Part shown: positions 1-7,378 of the stretch, in pieces
How positions within the stretch are numbered: the stretch's first letter is position 1
Layout: each line of letters begins with the position of its first letter
The notes under the pieces: generated by a model
Seen by the model: only the letters and a program-made list of their open reading frames with translations
What the model was told of the DNA's origin: nothing
Database searches by the model: none
Program-made: the position numbers and the translations under genes
Assembly (NCBI GenBank): GCA_025361285.1
Contig: JANYAP010000185.1
Location: 1-37,742, forward strand
From: Bacteroidales bacterium
GTDB taxonomy: Bacteria > Bacteroidota > Bacteroidia > Bacteroidales > JAAUTT01
DNA: 37,742 nt
Reading direction: 5' to 3'

Positions 1-279
1 GATATCGATAGTTGTAGATATATCAATTTTTGTTATCATAAGCGGATGACTCAGAGGAATAAGCGAAGATGTACTTTTTGCAGCCTGAATTCCAGCAATT
101 TCGGCAACAGTAAGAACATCGCCCTTTTTCATTCCATTTTCTTGAATCAATCTTATGGTGTTGGGCTGTAGCCGAATAAAACCGGTAGCCTTTGCAATCC
201 TTATTTGATCGGGCTTACTGGCAACATCAACCATGTTAGCTTTTCCAAATTCGTTAATATGCGATAGTTTATTGCTCAT
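1..279 (-). CDS. moaC: MoaC, cyclic pyranopterin monophosphate synthase (partial, C-terminus beyond left edge)
   Basis: MoaC converts the GTP-derived 3',8-cyclo-GTP made by MoaA into cyclic pyranopterin monophosphate, the first stable intermediate of molybdenum cofactor synthesis. Only the first 93 codons lie in the window. The reading frame starts at the ATG read from 279-277 and opens with LSHINEFGKANMVDV, followed by KKGDVLTVAEIAGIQAAK and LIPLSHPLM, which are the conserved blocks of the MoaC family. It is the last visible gene of a minus-strand cofactor operon. It lies 67 bases downstream of moaA, and that gap carries a seven-base repeat array. The frame runs off the edge without a stop, so the remaining half (about 65 residues in typical MoaC) cannot be assessed. 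Confidence 0.95.
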   Translation of the reverse strand, partial: MSNKLSHINEFGKANMVDVASKPDQIRIAKATGFIRLQPNTIRLIQENGMKKGDVLTVAEIAGIQAAKSTSSLIPLSHPLMITKIDISTTIDI

Positions 280-297
280 TTTCAGTAATTTATAGTT

Positions 298-340
298 TGT
301 AATCTGTAATTTGTAATCTATAACTTGTAATTTTGTAATT
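298..340. repeat. Heptanucleotide array (TGTAATT/C) between moaA and moaC
   Basis: Seven-base units TGTAATC, TGTAATT, TGTAATC, TATAACT, TGTAATT run head to tail from 298 to 332, with a further TGTAATT at 334-340. The array begins seven bases downstream of the moaA stop codon (minus-strand sense). It is one of many such arrays in this window. Confidence 0.8.
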
Positions 341-346
341 TTCACA

Positions 347-1144
347 TTAACCTCCAATATTATAAAACTGGTGTGCCACACTGCCAGTACCCTTTTCGGG
401 TTTCATACGTAATGCTTTAAAAAAAGCTTCTTCTATGCCTAACTCTCTAATATTAAAGCCATAATTACTATGTAAACAGGGCTTTATAGTTCCGTCGGCT
501 GTTAATCGTAACCTGTTGCAAAGGCTGCATACGCCACCATCTCCCCCATCAACGGGGTAAAATTCGCCCGTTTCGAGGTTCATTTGCCGTATAAAACGCA
601 TTTGAATACCCTTATTGGTACAGAAAGTCTTAACCTCCAATTCATCAACTTCATTTACTGTCTTAATGCGCACAAAATTAATTTTCACAGGCATTAAATT
701 GGCCTCAATTGCAGCATCTATTCCCGCTAACGTGTCCAACAATTTCCCTTTGGTAATATTAAAAAACTTTTCGTGGTTAAGTGTGTCAAGACTAATATTC
801 ACCCTGTCTAAACCAGCTTCTTTCAATTGTTTGGCATACTTAGCTAAATGAGTTCCGTTGGTTGTGAGTCCCAATTCTTTAATTCCAGTTGTCGATTTAA
901 TTCGTTTAGTTAATTCGATAATATCATTGCGCAGAAGTGGTTCGCCACCTGTAAGCCTAATTTTGGTTATGCCGAGTGATGCTCCAATTTTTACTACTTC
1001 AACAATTTCATCGCAAGTTAAAATGCTCGTTCGATGCATCAGTTTAACGCCCTCGGTAGGCACGCAATAGCTGCAACGCAGGTTACACCTATCGGTGAGG
1101 GAAATGCGCAGGTAAGTAATGTTGCGGTTAAATTGGTCGAACAT
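347..1144 (-). CDS. moaA: MoaA, GTP 3',8-cyclase (radical SAM), compact form
   Basis: This radical SAM enzyme rearranges GTP to 3',8-cyclo-GTP at the start of molybdenum cofactor synthesis. The N-terminal cluster motif CxxxCxxC is at residues 20, 24 and 27. The radical SAM GGEP motif is at about 66-69. The second cluster site CxxC-x13-C is at 206, 209 and 223 and includes CNRLRLTADG, whose arginines bind GTP in the family. The protein ends in the Gly-Gly tail that the family needs for activity. It is 265 residues against about 330 for usual MoaA; the missing part lies just before the second cluster, where FIRQMNLETGEFYPVDGG runs almost straight into the cysteines. All catalytic landmarks remain, so it is probably functional and belongs to a short subfamily. 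Its start overlaps the moeA end by 17 bases. Confidence 0.92.
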   Translation of the reverse strand: MFDQFNRNITYLRISLTDRCNLRCSYCVPTEGVKLMHRTSILTCDEIVEVVKIGASLGITKIRLTGGEPLLRNDIIELTKRIKSTTGIKELGLTTNGTHLAKYAKQLKEAGLDRVNISLDTLNHEKFFNITKGKLLDTLAGIDAAIEANLMPVKINFVRIKTVNEVDELEVKTFCTNKGIQMRFIRQMNLETGEFYPVDGGDGGVCSLCNRLRLTADGTIKPCLHSNYGFNIRELGIEEAFFKALRMKPEKGTGSVAHQFYNIGG

Positions 1145-2303
1145 ACACTGTTTCTCCTTGTTTTATAATAGTGACATTTTCAGGCACTTCCATAAGTGCA
1201 TTTGCATAAGCCAACGCATTAATATGTGCCGATCCATGAAAATTAATTTCTTCTATAATATTGTTTTCTAATAAATTAACCGGTATAATGCCTAATCTAC
1301 CAGCTTTTTGGCGACAAAAATCTTTTGAAAGTGTTGCTTTTAAGCGCGGTGTTTGCCATGCACAATTCATGAGCTTATAAATAAACGGTTTAACAAACAA
1401 TTCGAACTGAACGAATGAAGAGACTGGATTGCCAGAAAGCCCAAAACAATATTTTTGGTTTTTTTTACTGAAAGTCATTGGATTGCCAGGTTGCACACCC
1501 GTTTGATCTACAAGTACTTCGAAGTTGTGTTTCTTGAGTATAGCGGGCACAAAATCGAAGTCGCCATTCGATGCCCCACCTGTAATAATAACAATATCGT
1601 TATTAGCTAGGCTTTTTTCAAAACTAACCGATATTTGTTCGAAATCGTCGGCAATGGTTCCTATGTAATTGTATCGAATACCCAGGGTTTGTAGTTGAGC
1701 CATAAGCTGATACGAATTACTGTTGCGTATTTGTCCCGCTACGGGCGTTTTGGACGGCTCAACCAACTCGGTGCCAGTAGCCATAATGCCAACAACGGGT
1801 GTTTTAGAAACTAAAATGGAGGTATATCCGGCACCAGCCATAGTTCCAATATGGGAAGGCGATATTTTTATACCTTTCTTAATCAAAAGGTTACCAAGCT
1901 TATAATCTTCGCCCTTATAACAGATATTTACCTTCGTTTGTAAATTATTGCACTTCACGGAATTCTCATTCAAAACTTGCGCATCTTCAATCATAAAAAC
2001 GCAGTTTGCGCCATCAGGAACTGCTGCCCCAGTCATTATTTTCGAGCATTGATTTTTGCCTATAGGTTTTGTTGGTAACCTTCCCGCCTGAATTATTTCG
2101 AGTACCTCCAATTCATTATCTAAATCCTCCTTTCTACAAGCATATCCGTCCATTGCCGATTTGTCGAATGGTGGCATGTTTATATCGGCAACAATATCTT
2201 CCTGTAATACCCTATTTATGGAGTTTAACAAGCTTACCTTTTCTGTAAACAGTATTGTTGCGGCCTGTTTAATAGTATCGATTACATTACTGTAAATTAT
2301 CAT
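1128..2303 (-). CDS. moeA: MoeA, molybdopterin molybdenumtransferase
   Basis: MoeA inserts molybdate into adenylylated molybdopterin to finish the molybdenum cofactor. The reading frame shows the N-terminal substrate loop PPFDKSAMDGYA, the sequence GEDYKLGNLL, the MPTT-like nucleotide-binding stretch IMATGTELV, the block IITGGASNGDFDF and the PGNPMTF / FGLSGNPVSSF region typical of MoeA. The frame is open to 2390, but I chose the ATG at 2303 (MIIYSNVIDTIKQA) because it matches the usual MoeA start and gives 391 residues, the normal size. The extra 29 upstream codons only restate the other frame of the previous gene. The start overlaps the mobAB end by 17 bases, so the two are probably translationally coupled. 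Confidence 0.93.
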   Translation of the reverse strand: MIIYSNVIDTIKQAATILFTEKVSLLNSINRVLQEDIVADINMPPFDKSAMDGYACRKEDLDNELEVLEIIQAGRLPTKPIGKNQCSKIMTGAAVPDGANCVFMIEDAQVLNENSVKCNNLQTKVNICYKGEDYKLGNLLIKKGIKISPSHIGTMAGAGYTSILVSKTPVVGIMATGTELVEPSKTPVAGQIRNSNSYQLMAQLQTLGIRYNYIGTIADDFEQISVSFEKSLANNDIVIITGGASNGDFDFVPAILKKHNFEVLVDQTGVQPGNPMTFSKKNQKYCFGLSGNPVSSFVQFELFVKPFIYKLMNCAWQTPRLKATLSKDFCRQKAGRLGIIPVNLLENNIIEEINFHGSAHINALAYANALMEVPENVTIIKQGETVYVRPI

Positions 2304-3408
2304 TTGGCGTTGAATTGATGGTGAAACAATTATTGCTAAATTGAATATCGGCAACGTTAATATCGGTAACGCCATTAGTGTATGTAACAATAATTGGGTT
2401 GAAGTTTAACACCGATTTTTTTTCGTTTGGAGTTTCTGTGCCTTTCACAAACAAAAATAAACTAGGTTTTATGTAATGATGCAGACCTCCCGACTCGCAA
2501 ACAACGGCGCAATGTTCAATTTCTGACGATAATGTACTAATGGCCTCTAGAAGATATTCCTGCTTTGCTTGAATATAAAACACCTTTTTTGCGCCTGCTT
2601 GCTTCATTCGCGAACTATCTTTATTGGAAGTTAGAACCTCTTCAATTATCTGATAATAAGCACTATTGAAAACAACCTTCTCGCCATTCTCAATCGGGTA
2701 AAAATGATGAGCAATTTTTATTCCAATTACTTTGTTTGTTTGCGATAAATGGCGAATTATATCACAGGCTAACAATGTTTTACCTACATTCTGACCATTG
2801 CCAGCAATGAGTAGAATGTTTGAGTAATTTATTAATGGGTTTGCAATATGGTTTATTATCAAATCATTAGGAGTATTAATATTTTTTAAAACACTAACGT
2901 TTTCAACAACAATATATTTGGTATTAATAGCTTTTAGCAGATTTTGAATTTTGTAATCGCCATTTTCTATTTGACTAACGATTATAGGTAGTATATCCTT
3001 TGAGTAATAGCCTGTTAAAGGTTCAATTTTACCATCCTTCAAAATAGGTACTACGGCATCGTAATTTTCGATATTGCTAATTATAGTTTTAAGAAATTCG
3101 ACATTCAAAAACGGTGTGTCGCAAGGAGTAATAAGGTTTTTGCGGGTTTGTGAGTGGCGTAGGCATGCTTCCAAGCCAGCCAAAGGACCCATGTTTTGGT
3201 AGTTATCTGGCACAACAGGTATGTTAAATGCGTTGTACGCTTGTGTATTTGCGCCTATTATTACGGTGCGGCATACTTCCTTCATGGCCGAAATGCCATA
3301 TTCTATCATTTTTTTTCCATTAAACGAAAGCATAGCTTTGTTGCTGCCCATGCGGGTACTTTTGCCACCAGACAAAATTATACCTGTTATGTTTTCGTTT
3401 ATAATCAT
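2287..3408 (-). CDS. MobA-MobB fusion, molybdopterin guanylyltransferase with GTP-binding adaptor domain
   Basis: Two cofactor-maturation proteins appear in one chain. Residues 1 to about 190 are MobA-like: the nucleotide loop GGKSTRMG at 14-21, PDNYQNMGPLAGLEACL, and the metal/acid motif PCDTPFL near 95-101, ending with NINTPNDL. MobA attaches GMP to molybdopterin. Residues from about 197 to 373 are MobB-like: a P-loop GNGQNVGKT at 203-211, KIAHHFYP where MobB has its KxxHH-type segment, and a C-terminal half rich in beta strands. MobB binds GTP and associates with MobA, so the fusion would place the partners together. It lies four bases after the MOSC-MogA gene and overlaps moeA, within one operon. 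The MobB half is more divergent than the MobA half. Confidence 0.85.
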   Translation of the reverse strand: MIINENITGIILSGGKSTRMGSNKAMLSFNGKKMIEYGISAMKEVCRTVIIGANTQAYNAFNIPVVPDNYQNMGPLAGLEACLRHSQTRKNLITPCDTPFLNVEFLKTIISNIENYDAVVPILKDGKIEPLTGYYSKDILPIIVSQIENGDYKIQNLLKAINTKYIVVENVSVLKNINTPNDLIINHIANPLINYSNILLIAGNGQNVGKTLLACDIIRHLSQTNKVIGIKIAHHFYPIENGEKVVFNSAYYQIIEEVLTSNKDSSRMKQAGAKKVFYIQAKQEYLLEAISTLSSEIEHCAVVCESGGLHHYIKPSLFLFVKGTETPNEKKSVLNFNPIIVTYTNGVTDINVADIQFSNNCFTINSTPNDNLQ

Positions 3409-3412
3409 GCCT

Positions 3413-4336
3413 CTAATGGTTGTCGATAGCGTAAAGCATATTAAAACAATGAAATATAATCTTATTTATTTCGTCCATGTATTCATCAACGGCCTTTGGG
3501 CTGCCCGGTATTGCAAATATAAGGGTTTTGTTTTTTGTGCCAGCAATAGCCCTGCTAATAAGTGCGTTAGACTTTTCCATTCCGTATTTCAAACGAACCA
3601 TATCCATAATACCCGGTATTTCTTTATCGAGCAATGGTTGTATGGCCTCGGGAGCTATATCGCGTGGACCAATACCTGTGCTGCCTGTAGTGATAATAAT
3701 ATCGTATTCGTTTTTAAACGCTTCCAATAGTTTTTCAGAAATCATATCGGGCTCATCGGGCAATATTTGCGCGTCTATTATATGTTTTCGGCCTTTTGTT
3801 TCCATTAGTGATTGTATTTTTTTAGCCACCAACGGTCCGCTGGCGTCTTTCGAAATGCCCGCAAAACATCGATCGCTAAGCGTAATAACCAAAATTTTAA
3901 ATACTTTGGGTTGAAGTAGTAATTCGCTGCCCGCATGTAGCTGTCCGCGTTGCAATACTCTACAAAAAACACCTTCTTTGGGCATCACGCAATTGCCAAC
4001 TTCGCGGTAAATAACACAATTGGTGCCGTGGCATTTTTTGCCAATTTGGGTTAGTTCCAGAATTACTTCACCACAGGTAAAGCGGTCGAGTACACCTACT
4101 TTTGTAGAATCGAACCCTTGCAAGGTAATATTTTCGGCAAATTCGCCAGGTTCAATAGGTCGTCCTAATTCGCTTGAGAACTTTTCGATACTTTCGCCAC
4201 CCAAAAGACTAACTTGACGATGCCATTTGCCTGCATGTGCATCGCCAATAATACCATTATCGTTCAATTCAAAACTTTTTACTGGAGTTTTTATAACCCC
4301 TTTCTTATCGGAAATATTAAGAGAAATTATTTTCAT
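3413..4336 (-). CDS. MOSC domain - MogA/MoaB fusion protein
   Basis: This is a two-domain molybdenum cofactor protein of 307 residues. The N-terminal part, to about residue 145, is a MOSC domain (GIIGDAHAGKWHRQVSLL, PGEFAENITLQG, IGKKCHGTNC, VMPKEGVFCRVL), the sulfur-carrier fold found in Moco sulfurase C-termini. The C-terminal part, from about 150, is MogA/MoaB-like (ILVITLSDRC, DASGPLVAKKI, ITTGSTGIGPRD, AIPGSPKAV), the domain that adenylylates molybdopterin before metal insertion by MoeA. I start at the ATG read from 4336 (MKIISLNIS), where the MOSC domain begins, rather than nine codons upstream. It is the first gene of the visible minus-strand operon. No clear TAnnTTTG box is seen before it. 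The upstream flank carries seven-base repeats. Confidence 0.88.
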   Translation of the reverse strand: MKIISLNISDKKGVIKTPVKSFELNDNGIIGDAHAGKWHRQVSLLGGESIEKFSSELGRPIEPGEFAENITLQGFDSTKVGVLDRFTCGEVILELTQIGKKCHGTNCVIYREVGNCVMPKEGVFCRVLQRGQLHAGSELLLQPKVFKILVITLSDRCFAGISKDASGPLVAKKIQSLMETKGRKHIIDAQILPDEPDMISEKLLEAFKNEYDIIITTGSTGIGPRDIAPEAIQPLLDKEIPGIMDMVRLKYGMEKSNALISRAIAGTKNKTLIFAIPGSPKAVDEYMDEINKIIFHCFNMLYAIDNH

Positions 4337-4352
4337 TTTTAAGGTATAGAAC

Positions 4353-4395
4353 GCAAGAATCAAGAGCCATCAAGCCAAGAACCAAGAGCCAAGAG
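4353..4395. repeat. Heptanucleotide array (CCAAGAG/A type)
   Basis: Related seven-base units GCAAGAA, TCAAGAG, then CCAAGAA, CCAAGAG, CCAAGAG lie head to tail with one irregular eight-base step. The same words recur at 36415-36456 and, in the opposite sense, at 19841-19867 and 23567-23608. Here the array lies 5' of the MOSC-MogA start rather than next to a stop codon. Confidence 0.75.
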
Positions 4396-4483
4396 TTGAT
4401 GAACTGTAAATTAGCGCGTTAAAATTAATATGTCAATTTAATTAATTCGTTGTATATAATGTGTTAAGACGTTGTAATGAAAT

Positions 4484-4668
4484 AAGTCATGCGTTTTAGT
4501 ATCATTCCAACGTAGGTCGCAATCCATAAAATAAAAAATACTAGGGATTGCCTTCGGCGAGCTCGTAAACTCGGTTCCTACCTTCGTCGGAATGTCAGCA
4601 TACTTTTATGGATTGCCTTCGTATAGGGTTTTGTAATTCAAACATTTGCACAACTTATTTAATTACAA
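4484..4668. repeat. Dispersed palindromic intergenic element, copy A
   Basis: This 185-base unit matches copy B at 13883-14068 (186 bases) over most of its length. Both begin AAGTCATGCG-TTTAGT and end CAAnTTGnACAACTTATTT-like followed by AATTACAA. Both contain outer inverted arms around TCATTCCnACGTAGGTCG and CGTCGGAATGnCAGCATA, followed by TTTTATGGATTGCCTTCG. The GC-rich module at 4546-4578 is 33 bases long and is the exact reverse complement of 13918-13950 in copy B. No open reading frame or transposase is associated. Confidence 0.85.
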
Positions 4669-4712
4669 ATCCTAAGGTGTAATAATACTATAATGAACAT
4701 CTTTCATTATTA

Positions 4713-4750
4713 TCCTCATTTCCTCATTTGTCATTTGTCATTTGTCATTT
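4713..4750. repeat. Heptanucleotide array (GTCATTT)
   Basis: Three exact GTCATTT units at the right end are preceded by CCTCATT-type variants. The array lies eight bases downstream of the stop codon of the minus-strand TauE-like gene. Confidence 0.8.
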
Positions 4751-4758
4751 CCATATTT

Positions 4759-5484
4759 TCAAATTATTAACAGCTTAACACTTGCAACAAATAGTACCAA
4801 GGCGAGAGCATACTTAAGTTTTACATATTGCCATTTAAAACTTCCGGCATACGAACCTGCCATGCCACCAGCAATAGCCATAAATAACGCAATAACCATT
4901 TCATTGTTCATTACAAACCCTGTTAACCCTAAGCCCACCAAGCCCGAAACGGAATTAAGCAATATAAACATAGCCGAAACTGCAGCGGTTTCTTTCATGC
5001 TAGCCCACCGAAAAATAATTAGAATAGGGCTAAGTATAATACCGCCTCCAATGCCAATTAGTCCCGACATAAACCCTAAAACGGCACCAATTGCTAAACC
5101 TACCCAAAAAGGCAATGGTTTGGAATTTTCATTTTCGCCACGGTTCATAAAAAGCATTCGAACTATGCCCAATAATAGACATACAGCTAAAATGCCATTG
5201 TACATCGATGGAACTATTTTAAGTCCAGCACCCAAATAAGCCATTGGAATAGAAGTGATTACAAAAGGCAGCAAAAGTTTCCATTTGAAATGCCCCCCTT
5301 TGTAAAATGAAATAAACGCGACAGATGAAACAAATACGTTTAGCATTAACGCCGACGATTTCATTAATGATGGGTCGATACTGAATAGCGCCATAAGTGC
5401 CAAGTATCCGCTCGCCCCCCCATGCCCTACCGAAGAATATAGAAAGGCAACTATTAAAATGAGAAGAAAAAAAACTATTTCCAT
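4759..5484 (-). CDS. TauE/SafE-family membrane permease
   Basis: This is a predicted integral membrane transporter of 241 residues with about eight hydrophobic segments. It shows the duplicated TauE/SafE signature: SSVGHGGASGYLALM near the N-terminus and GLIGIGGGIILSPILI in the second half. Family members export or import sulfite, sulfoacetate and other organosulfur anions; the substrate here is not shown by sequence. The ATG at 5484 (MEIVFFLL) begins exactly at the first membrane segment. The open frame extends upstream to 5637, but that part encodes a non-hydrophobic peptide and coincides with a structured RNA leader, so I reject it. The gene is preceded by a terminator hairpin that ends a few bases before the start codon. 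Expression is therefore probably controlled by premature termination. Confidence 0.9.
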   Translation of the reverse strand: MEIVFFLLILIVAFLYSSVGHGGASGYLALMALFSIDPSLMKSSALMLNVFVSSVAFISFYKGGHFKWKLLLPFVITSIPMAYLGAGLKIVPSMYNGILAVCLLLGIVRMLFMNRGENENSKPLPFWVGLAIGAVLGFMSGLIGIGGGIILSPILIIFRWASMKETAAVSAMFILLNSVSGLVGLGLTGFVMNNEMVIALFMAIAGGMAGSYAGSFKWQYVKLKYALALVLFVASVKLLII

Positions 5485-5489
5485 GTGTG

Positions 5490-5532
5490 TAAAATAAAAA
5501 ACACCCCTTAACACAATGGAAAAGAGGTGTTT
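5490..5532 (-). terminator. Attenuator (intrinsic terminator) in the leader of the TauE-like gene
   Basis: On the minus strand the arm AAACACCTCTT (5532-5522) pairs with AAGGGGTGTTT (5509-5499). This gives 11 base pairs with one G-U and a 12-base loop, followed at once by a U-rich run (5500-5490). The run ends only about six bases before the start codon at 5484. It is an intrinsic terminator placed between promoter and gene, the usual arrangement for attenuation. Confidence 0.85.
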
Positions 5533-5664
5533 ATATAATAAACACTTGAAACTCCTTTCCAAATAAGCCTTGTTTACCAAAGCTAGGGAGGACAGCAAGT
5601 TTCCCTGTCTATCCCATCGGTTTAGGTTTCGTGGCACATATGCTTTAGAAACCTAAACTCGGAG
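5527..5664 (-). promoter_or_regulatory. Structured leader, riboswitch-like, class not identified
   Basis: Read on the minus strand: a closing CTCC/GGAG pair (5664-5661 with 5555-5552) encloses three hairpins. Hairpin 1 is 11 perfect pairs, GTTTAGGTTTC with GAAACCTAAAC (5658-5648 and 5630-5620). Hairpin 2 is GACAG/CTGTC (5609-5605 and 5595-5591), extended by GGGA/TCCC. Hairpin 3 is AGCTTTG/CAAGGCT (5584-5578 and 5572-5566). Directly after the closing stem, GTGTTTAT (5545-5538) pairs with ATAAACAC (5534-5527). This antiterminator uses six bases of the terminator's 5' arm, so only one of the two can form. I could not match the core to SAM, TPP, cobalamin, FMN, fluoride or c-di-GMP consensus sequences. 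A molybdenum-cofactor class is conceivable from context but not shown. Confidence 0.7.
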
Positions 5665-5680
5665 AAATTGTACATTTTAT

Positions 5681-5811
5681 GAATTAGGCGTTAGGCTAGA
5701 GGCTGTAGGCTGTAGGAGCTTCGTTACAATCCATAAAATGCTGCAATAAATGCAAATTCGATAGATTTAGCTTTGATATGTGCTCTAGTCTACAGCCTAA
5801 AGCCTAAAGCC
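5681..5811. repeat. Inverted heptanucleotide arrays downstream of pgk
   Basis: Immediately after the pgk stop (minus sense) come GGCTTTA, GGCTTTA and GGCTGTA (5811-5791). About 75 bases further on, the complementary words GGCTGTA GGCTGTA appear in plus orientation at 5701-5714, preceded by TTAGGCG/TTAGGCT. The two arrays can pair as a long imperfect hairpin. The segment between them includes CAATCCATAAAA (5728-5739), a word also found in the dispersed palindromic element. Confidence 0.75.
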
Positions 5812-7074
5812 TTATCCCCGTATTGCCTTAATACCAGGTAGTTCTTTGCCTTCCATGTATTCGAGCATTGCGCCACCGCCAGTTGATACGTAGCTAACTT
5901 TATCGCCAAGCTTGTTTTTATTTATTGCTGCAACCGAATCGCCACCACCTATAAGACTATAAGCGCCTTTACTGGTTGCTTTGGCTATTGCGTGAGCCAC
6001 CGACGACGTGCCCTTTGCAAATTTTTCCATTTCGAAAACGCCCATAGGGCCATTCCAAAGTATGGTTTTAGAGTTCTCAATTACTTCTTCGAAAATTTTT
6101 ATCGACTCATTTGATATATCTAAACCCATCCAACCATCAGGTGTTTCATTAATTTTCGACGTGTTTATATTAGCATTTGCATCAAAAGCGTCGGCATTAA
6201 CTGCATCAACGGGCAAATAAACCTTAACACCTTTTTCTTTGGCTTTTTTAAGAATATCTAAAGCTAGGTCGAGCTTATCTTCTTCGCAAAGCGATTTTCC
6301 AATTTTCCCGCCCTGTGCTTTAATGAAGGTATAAGTCATTCCTCCACCAATAATCAGATTATCAACACGATTAAGTAAATTTTCGATAATCAAAATTTTA
6401 TCGGAAACTTTTGCTCCGCCCATAATAGCTGTAAAAGGTTTCTGTGGCGATAAAAGTACCTTGTCGATAGCCTTAAGCTCGCTTTCGATTAGGAAACCGA
6501 ACATGCTGTCGTTAGGGAAATAAGTTGCTATTAAGGCAGTTGATGCATGCGCACGATGGGCAGTTCCAAAAGCATCATTTACATAACAATCGGCATAGCT
6601 AGCTAATTGTTTCACAAAATCTTTTTGGCTTTCCTTTACTTTAGCCTTGCCCGCTTTCTTCTCATCATCGGTTGGGTTCTCGCCTAAATGATATGGTTTA
6701 CCTTCTTCTTCTTCGTAAAAGCGGAGGTTTTCGAGCAATATAATTTCGCCAGGCTTAAGAGCCGCAGTTAATTTTTTGGCTTCATCGCCCATGCAGTCGC
6801 CAGCAAAAACAACTTTCTTGCCAATATTTTTTTCAACGGCAGAGATTATGTGTTTCAACGAAAACTTATCCTGCACTTTACCATCGGGGCGGCCAAGATG
6901 CGACATCAAAATAGCCGAACCACCATCGTTTAAAATTTTGTTTATCGACAGTAAAGCCCCACGGATACGAGTATCGTCAGTAACTTCGAACGTTTGTTTG
7001 TTTAGCGGAACATTAAAATCGACTCTAACAATAGCTCTTTTACCTTTAAAATTGTATTTATCAATAGTTTGCAT
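5812..7074 (-). CDS. pgk: Phosphoglycerate kinase
   Basis: This cytoplasmic glycolytic enzyme transfers phosphate between 1,3-bisphosphoglycerate and ADP. The 420-residue length is typical. Visible landmarks in order: [13 protein letters not shown] near residue 15, the substrate-binding SHLGRPDG near 59-66, [45 protein letters not shown] and the nucleotide-binding C-terminal block [11 protein letters not shown] followed by [14 protein letters not shown]. Nothing essential is missing. The start ([14 protein letters not shown]) is the first in-frame ATG and lies 29 bases from a TAnnTTTG box. The gene is divergent from the DUF4143 ATPase. Confidence 0.98.
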   Translation of the reverse strand: MQTIDKYNFKGKRAIVRVDFNVPLNKQTFEVTDDTRIRGALLSINKILNDGGSAILMSHLGRPDGKVQDKFSLKHIISAVEKNIGKKVVFAGDCMGDEAKKLTAALKPGEIILLENLRFYEEEEGKPYHLGENPTDDEKKAGKAKVKESQKDFVKQLASYADCYVNDAFGTAHRAHASTALIATYFPNDSMFGFLIESELKAIDKVLLSPQKPFTAIMGGAKVSDKILIIENLLNRVDNLIIGGGMTYTFIKAQGGKIGKSLCEEDKLDLALDILKKAKEKGVKVYLPVDAVNADAFDANANINTSKINETPDGWMGLDISNESIKIFEEVIENSKTILWNGPMGVFEMEKFAKGTSSVAHAIAKATSKGAYSLIGGGDSVAAINKNKLGDKVSYVSTGGGAMLEYMEGKELPGIKAIRG

Positions 7075-7102
7075 ATATATTTTGTTTAAAATTTATGAAG
7101 AC

Positions 7103-7110
7103 CAAAATTA
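7103..7110 (-). promoter_or_regulatory. pgk promoter -7 box
   Basis: TAATTTTG on the minus strand matches the Bacteroidota -7 consensus TAnnTTTG, 29 bases before the pgk start codon. No matching -33 TTG is obvious upstream. Confidence 0.5.
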
Positions 7111-7191
7111 CACATTTTCCTGATAAAAATTAATTAGAATCGAAAACAGGCGATAAAAGTTAACAGCGATAAAATGAGGCAATTATAAAAA

Positions 7192-7228
7192 CGTACTATA
7201 AAAATTACGCGGTAATATTTATAGTACG
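7192..7228. repeat. Near-perfect 37-base palindrome between pgk and the ATPase gene
   Basis: The arm at 7192-7208 (CGTACTATAAAAATTAC) is the reverse complement of 7212-7228 except at one position, with a three-base GCG spacer. It has no T-run like a terminator and lies in a divergent intergenic region (7075-7378), so it may be an operator or cruciform. The rest of that gap is AT-rich with no gene seen. Confidence 0.75.
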
Positions 7229-7337
7229 ATATAAAAAATACCCAATTTTTTATGCATTTTATTATAAAAATTAAGGCGTAAAAATTAAAATATATTAATA
7301 AAAATAACTAATAATTTTATAATCATAAATAATGTAT

Positions 7338-7345
7338 TACCTTTG
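7338..7345 (+). promoter_or_regulatory. -7 box upstream of the DUF4143 ATPase
   Basis: TACCTTTG fits the TAnnTTTG consensus and lies 33 bases before the ATG at 7379. Confidence 0.55.
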
Positions 7346-7378
7346 TACACGTAAACTAATTATACATAATTGTAAATC

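Larger units (their letters stand above)
4396..4758. other. Gene-free gap between MOSC-MogA and the TauE-like gene
   Basis: No convincing coding region is present. The gap holds AT-rich DNA (4396-4483), copy A of a dispersed palindromic element (4484-4668) and a GTCATTT heptamer array (4713-4750), both listed separately. Confidence 0.7.

Noticed and set aside
3196-3914. Plus-strand open frames opposite mobAB and MOSC-MogA
   Set aside because: They are antisense shadows of well-conserved cofactor genes, with no start context or domain.
4742-5239. Plus-strand open frame opposite the TauE-like gene
   Set aside because: Shadow frame: the minus strand carries clear TauE motifs and membrane segments, and the plus product has no recognisable features.
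5485-5637. N-terminal extension of the TauE-like protein
   Set aside because: It would encode 51 non-hydrophobic residues across a structured leader and a terminator hairpin. The membrane protein starts cleanly at 5484.
5538-5664. Cobalamin riboswitch
   Set aside because: GGGAAA and GCTGTCC look like parts of the cobalamin core, but the GCCACTG box and the required order are missing.
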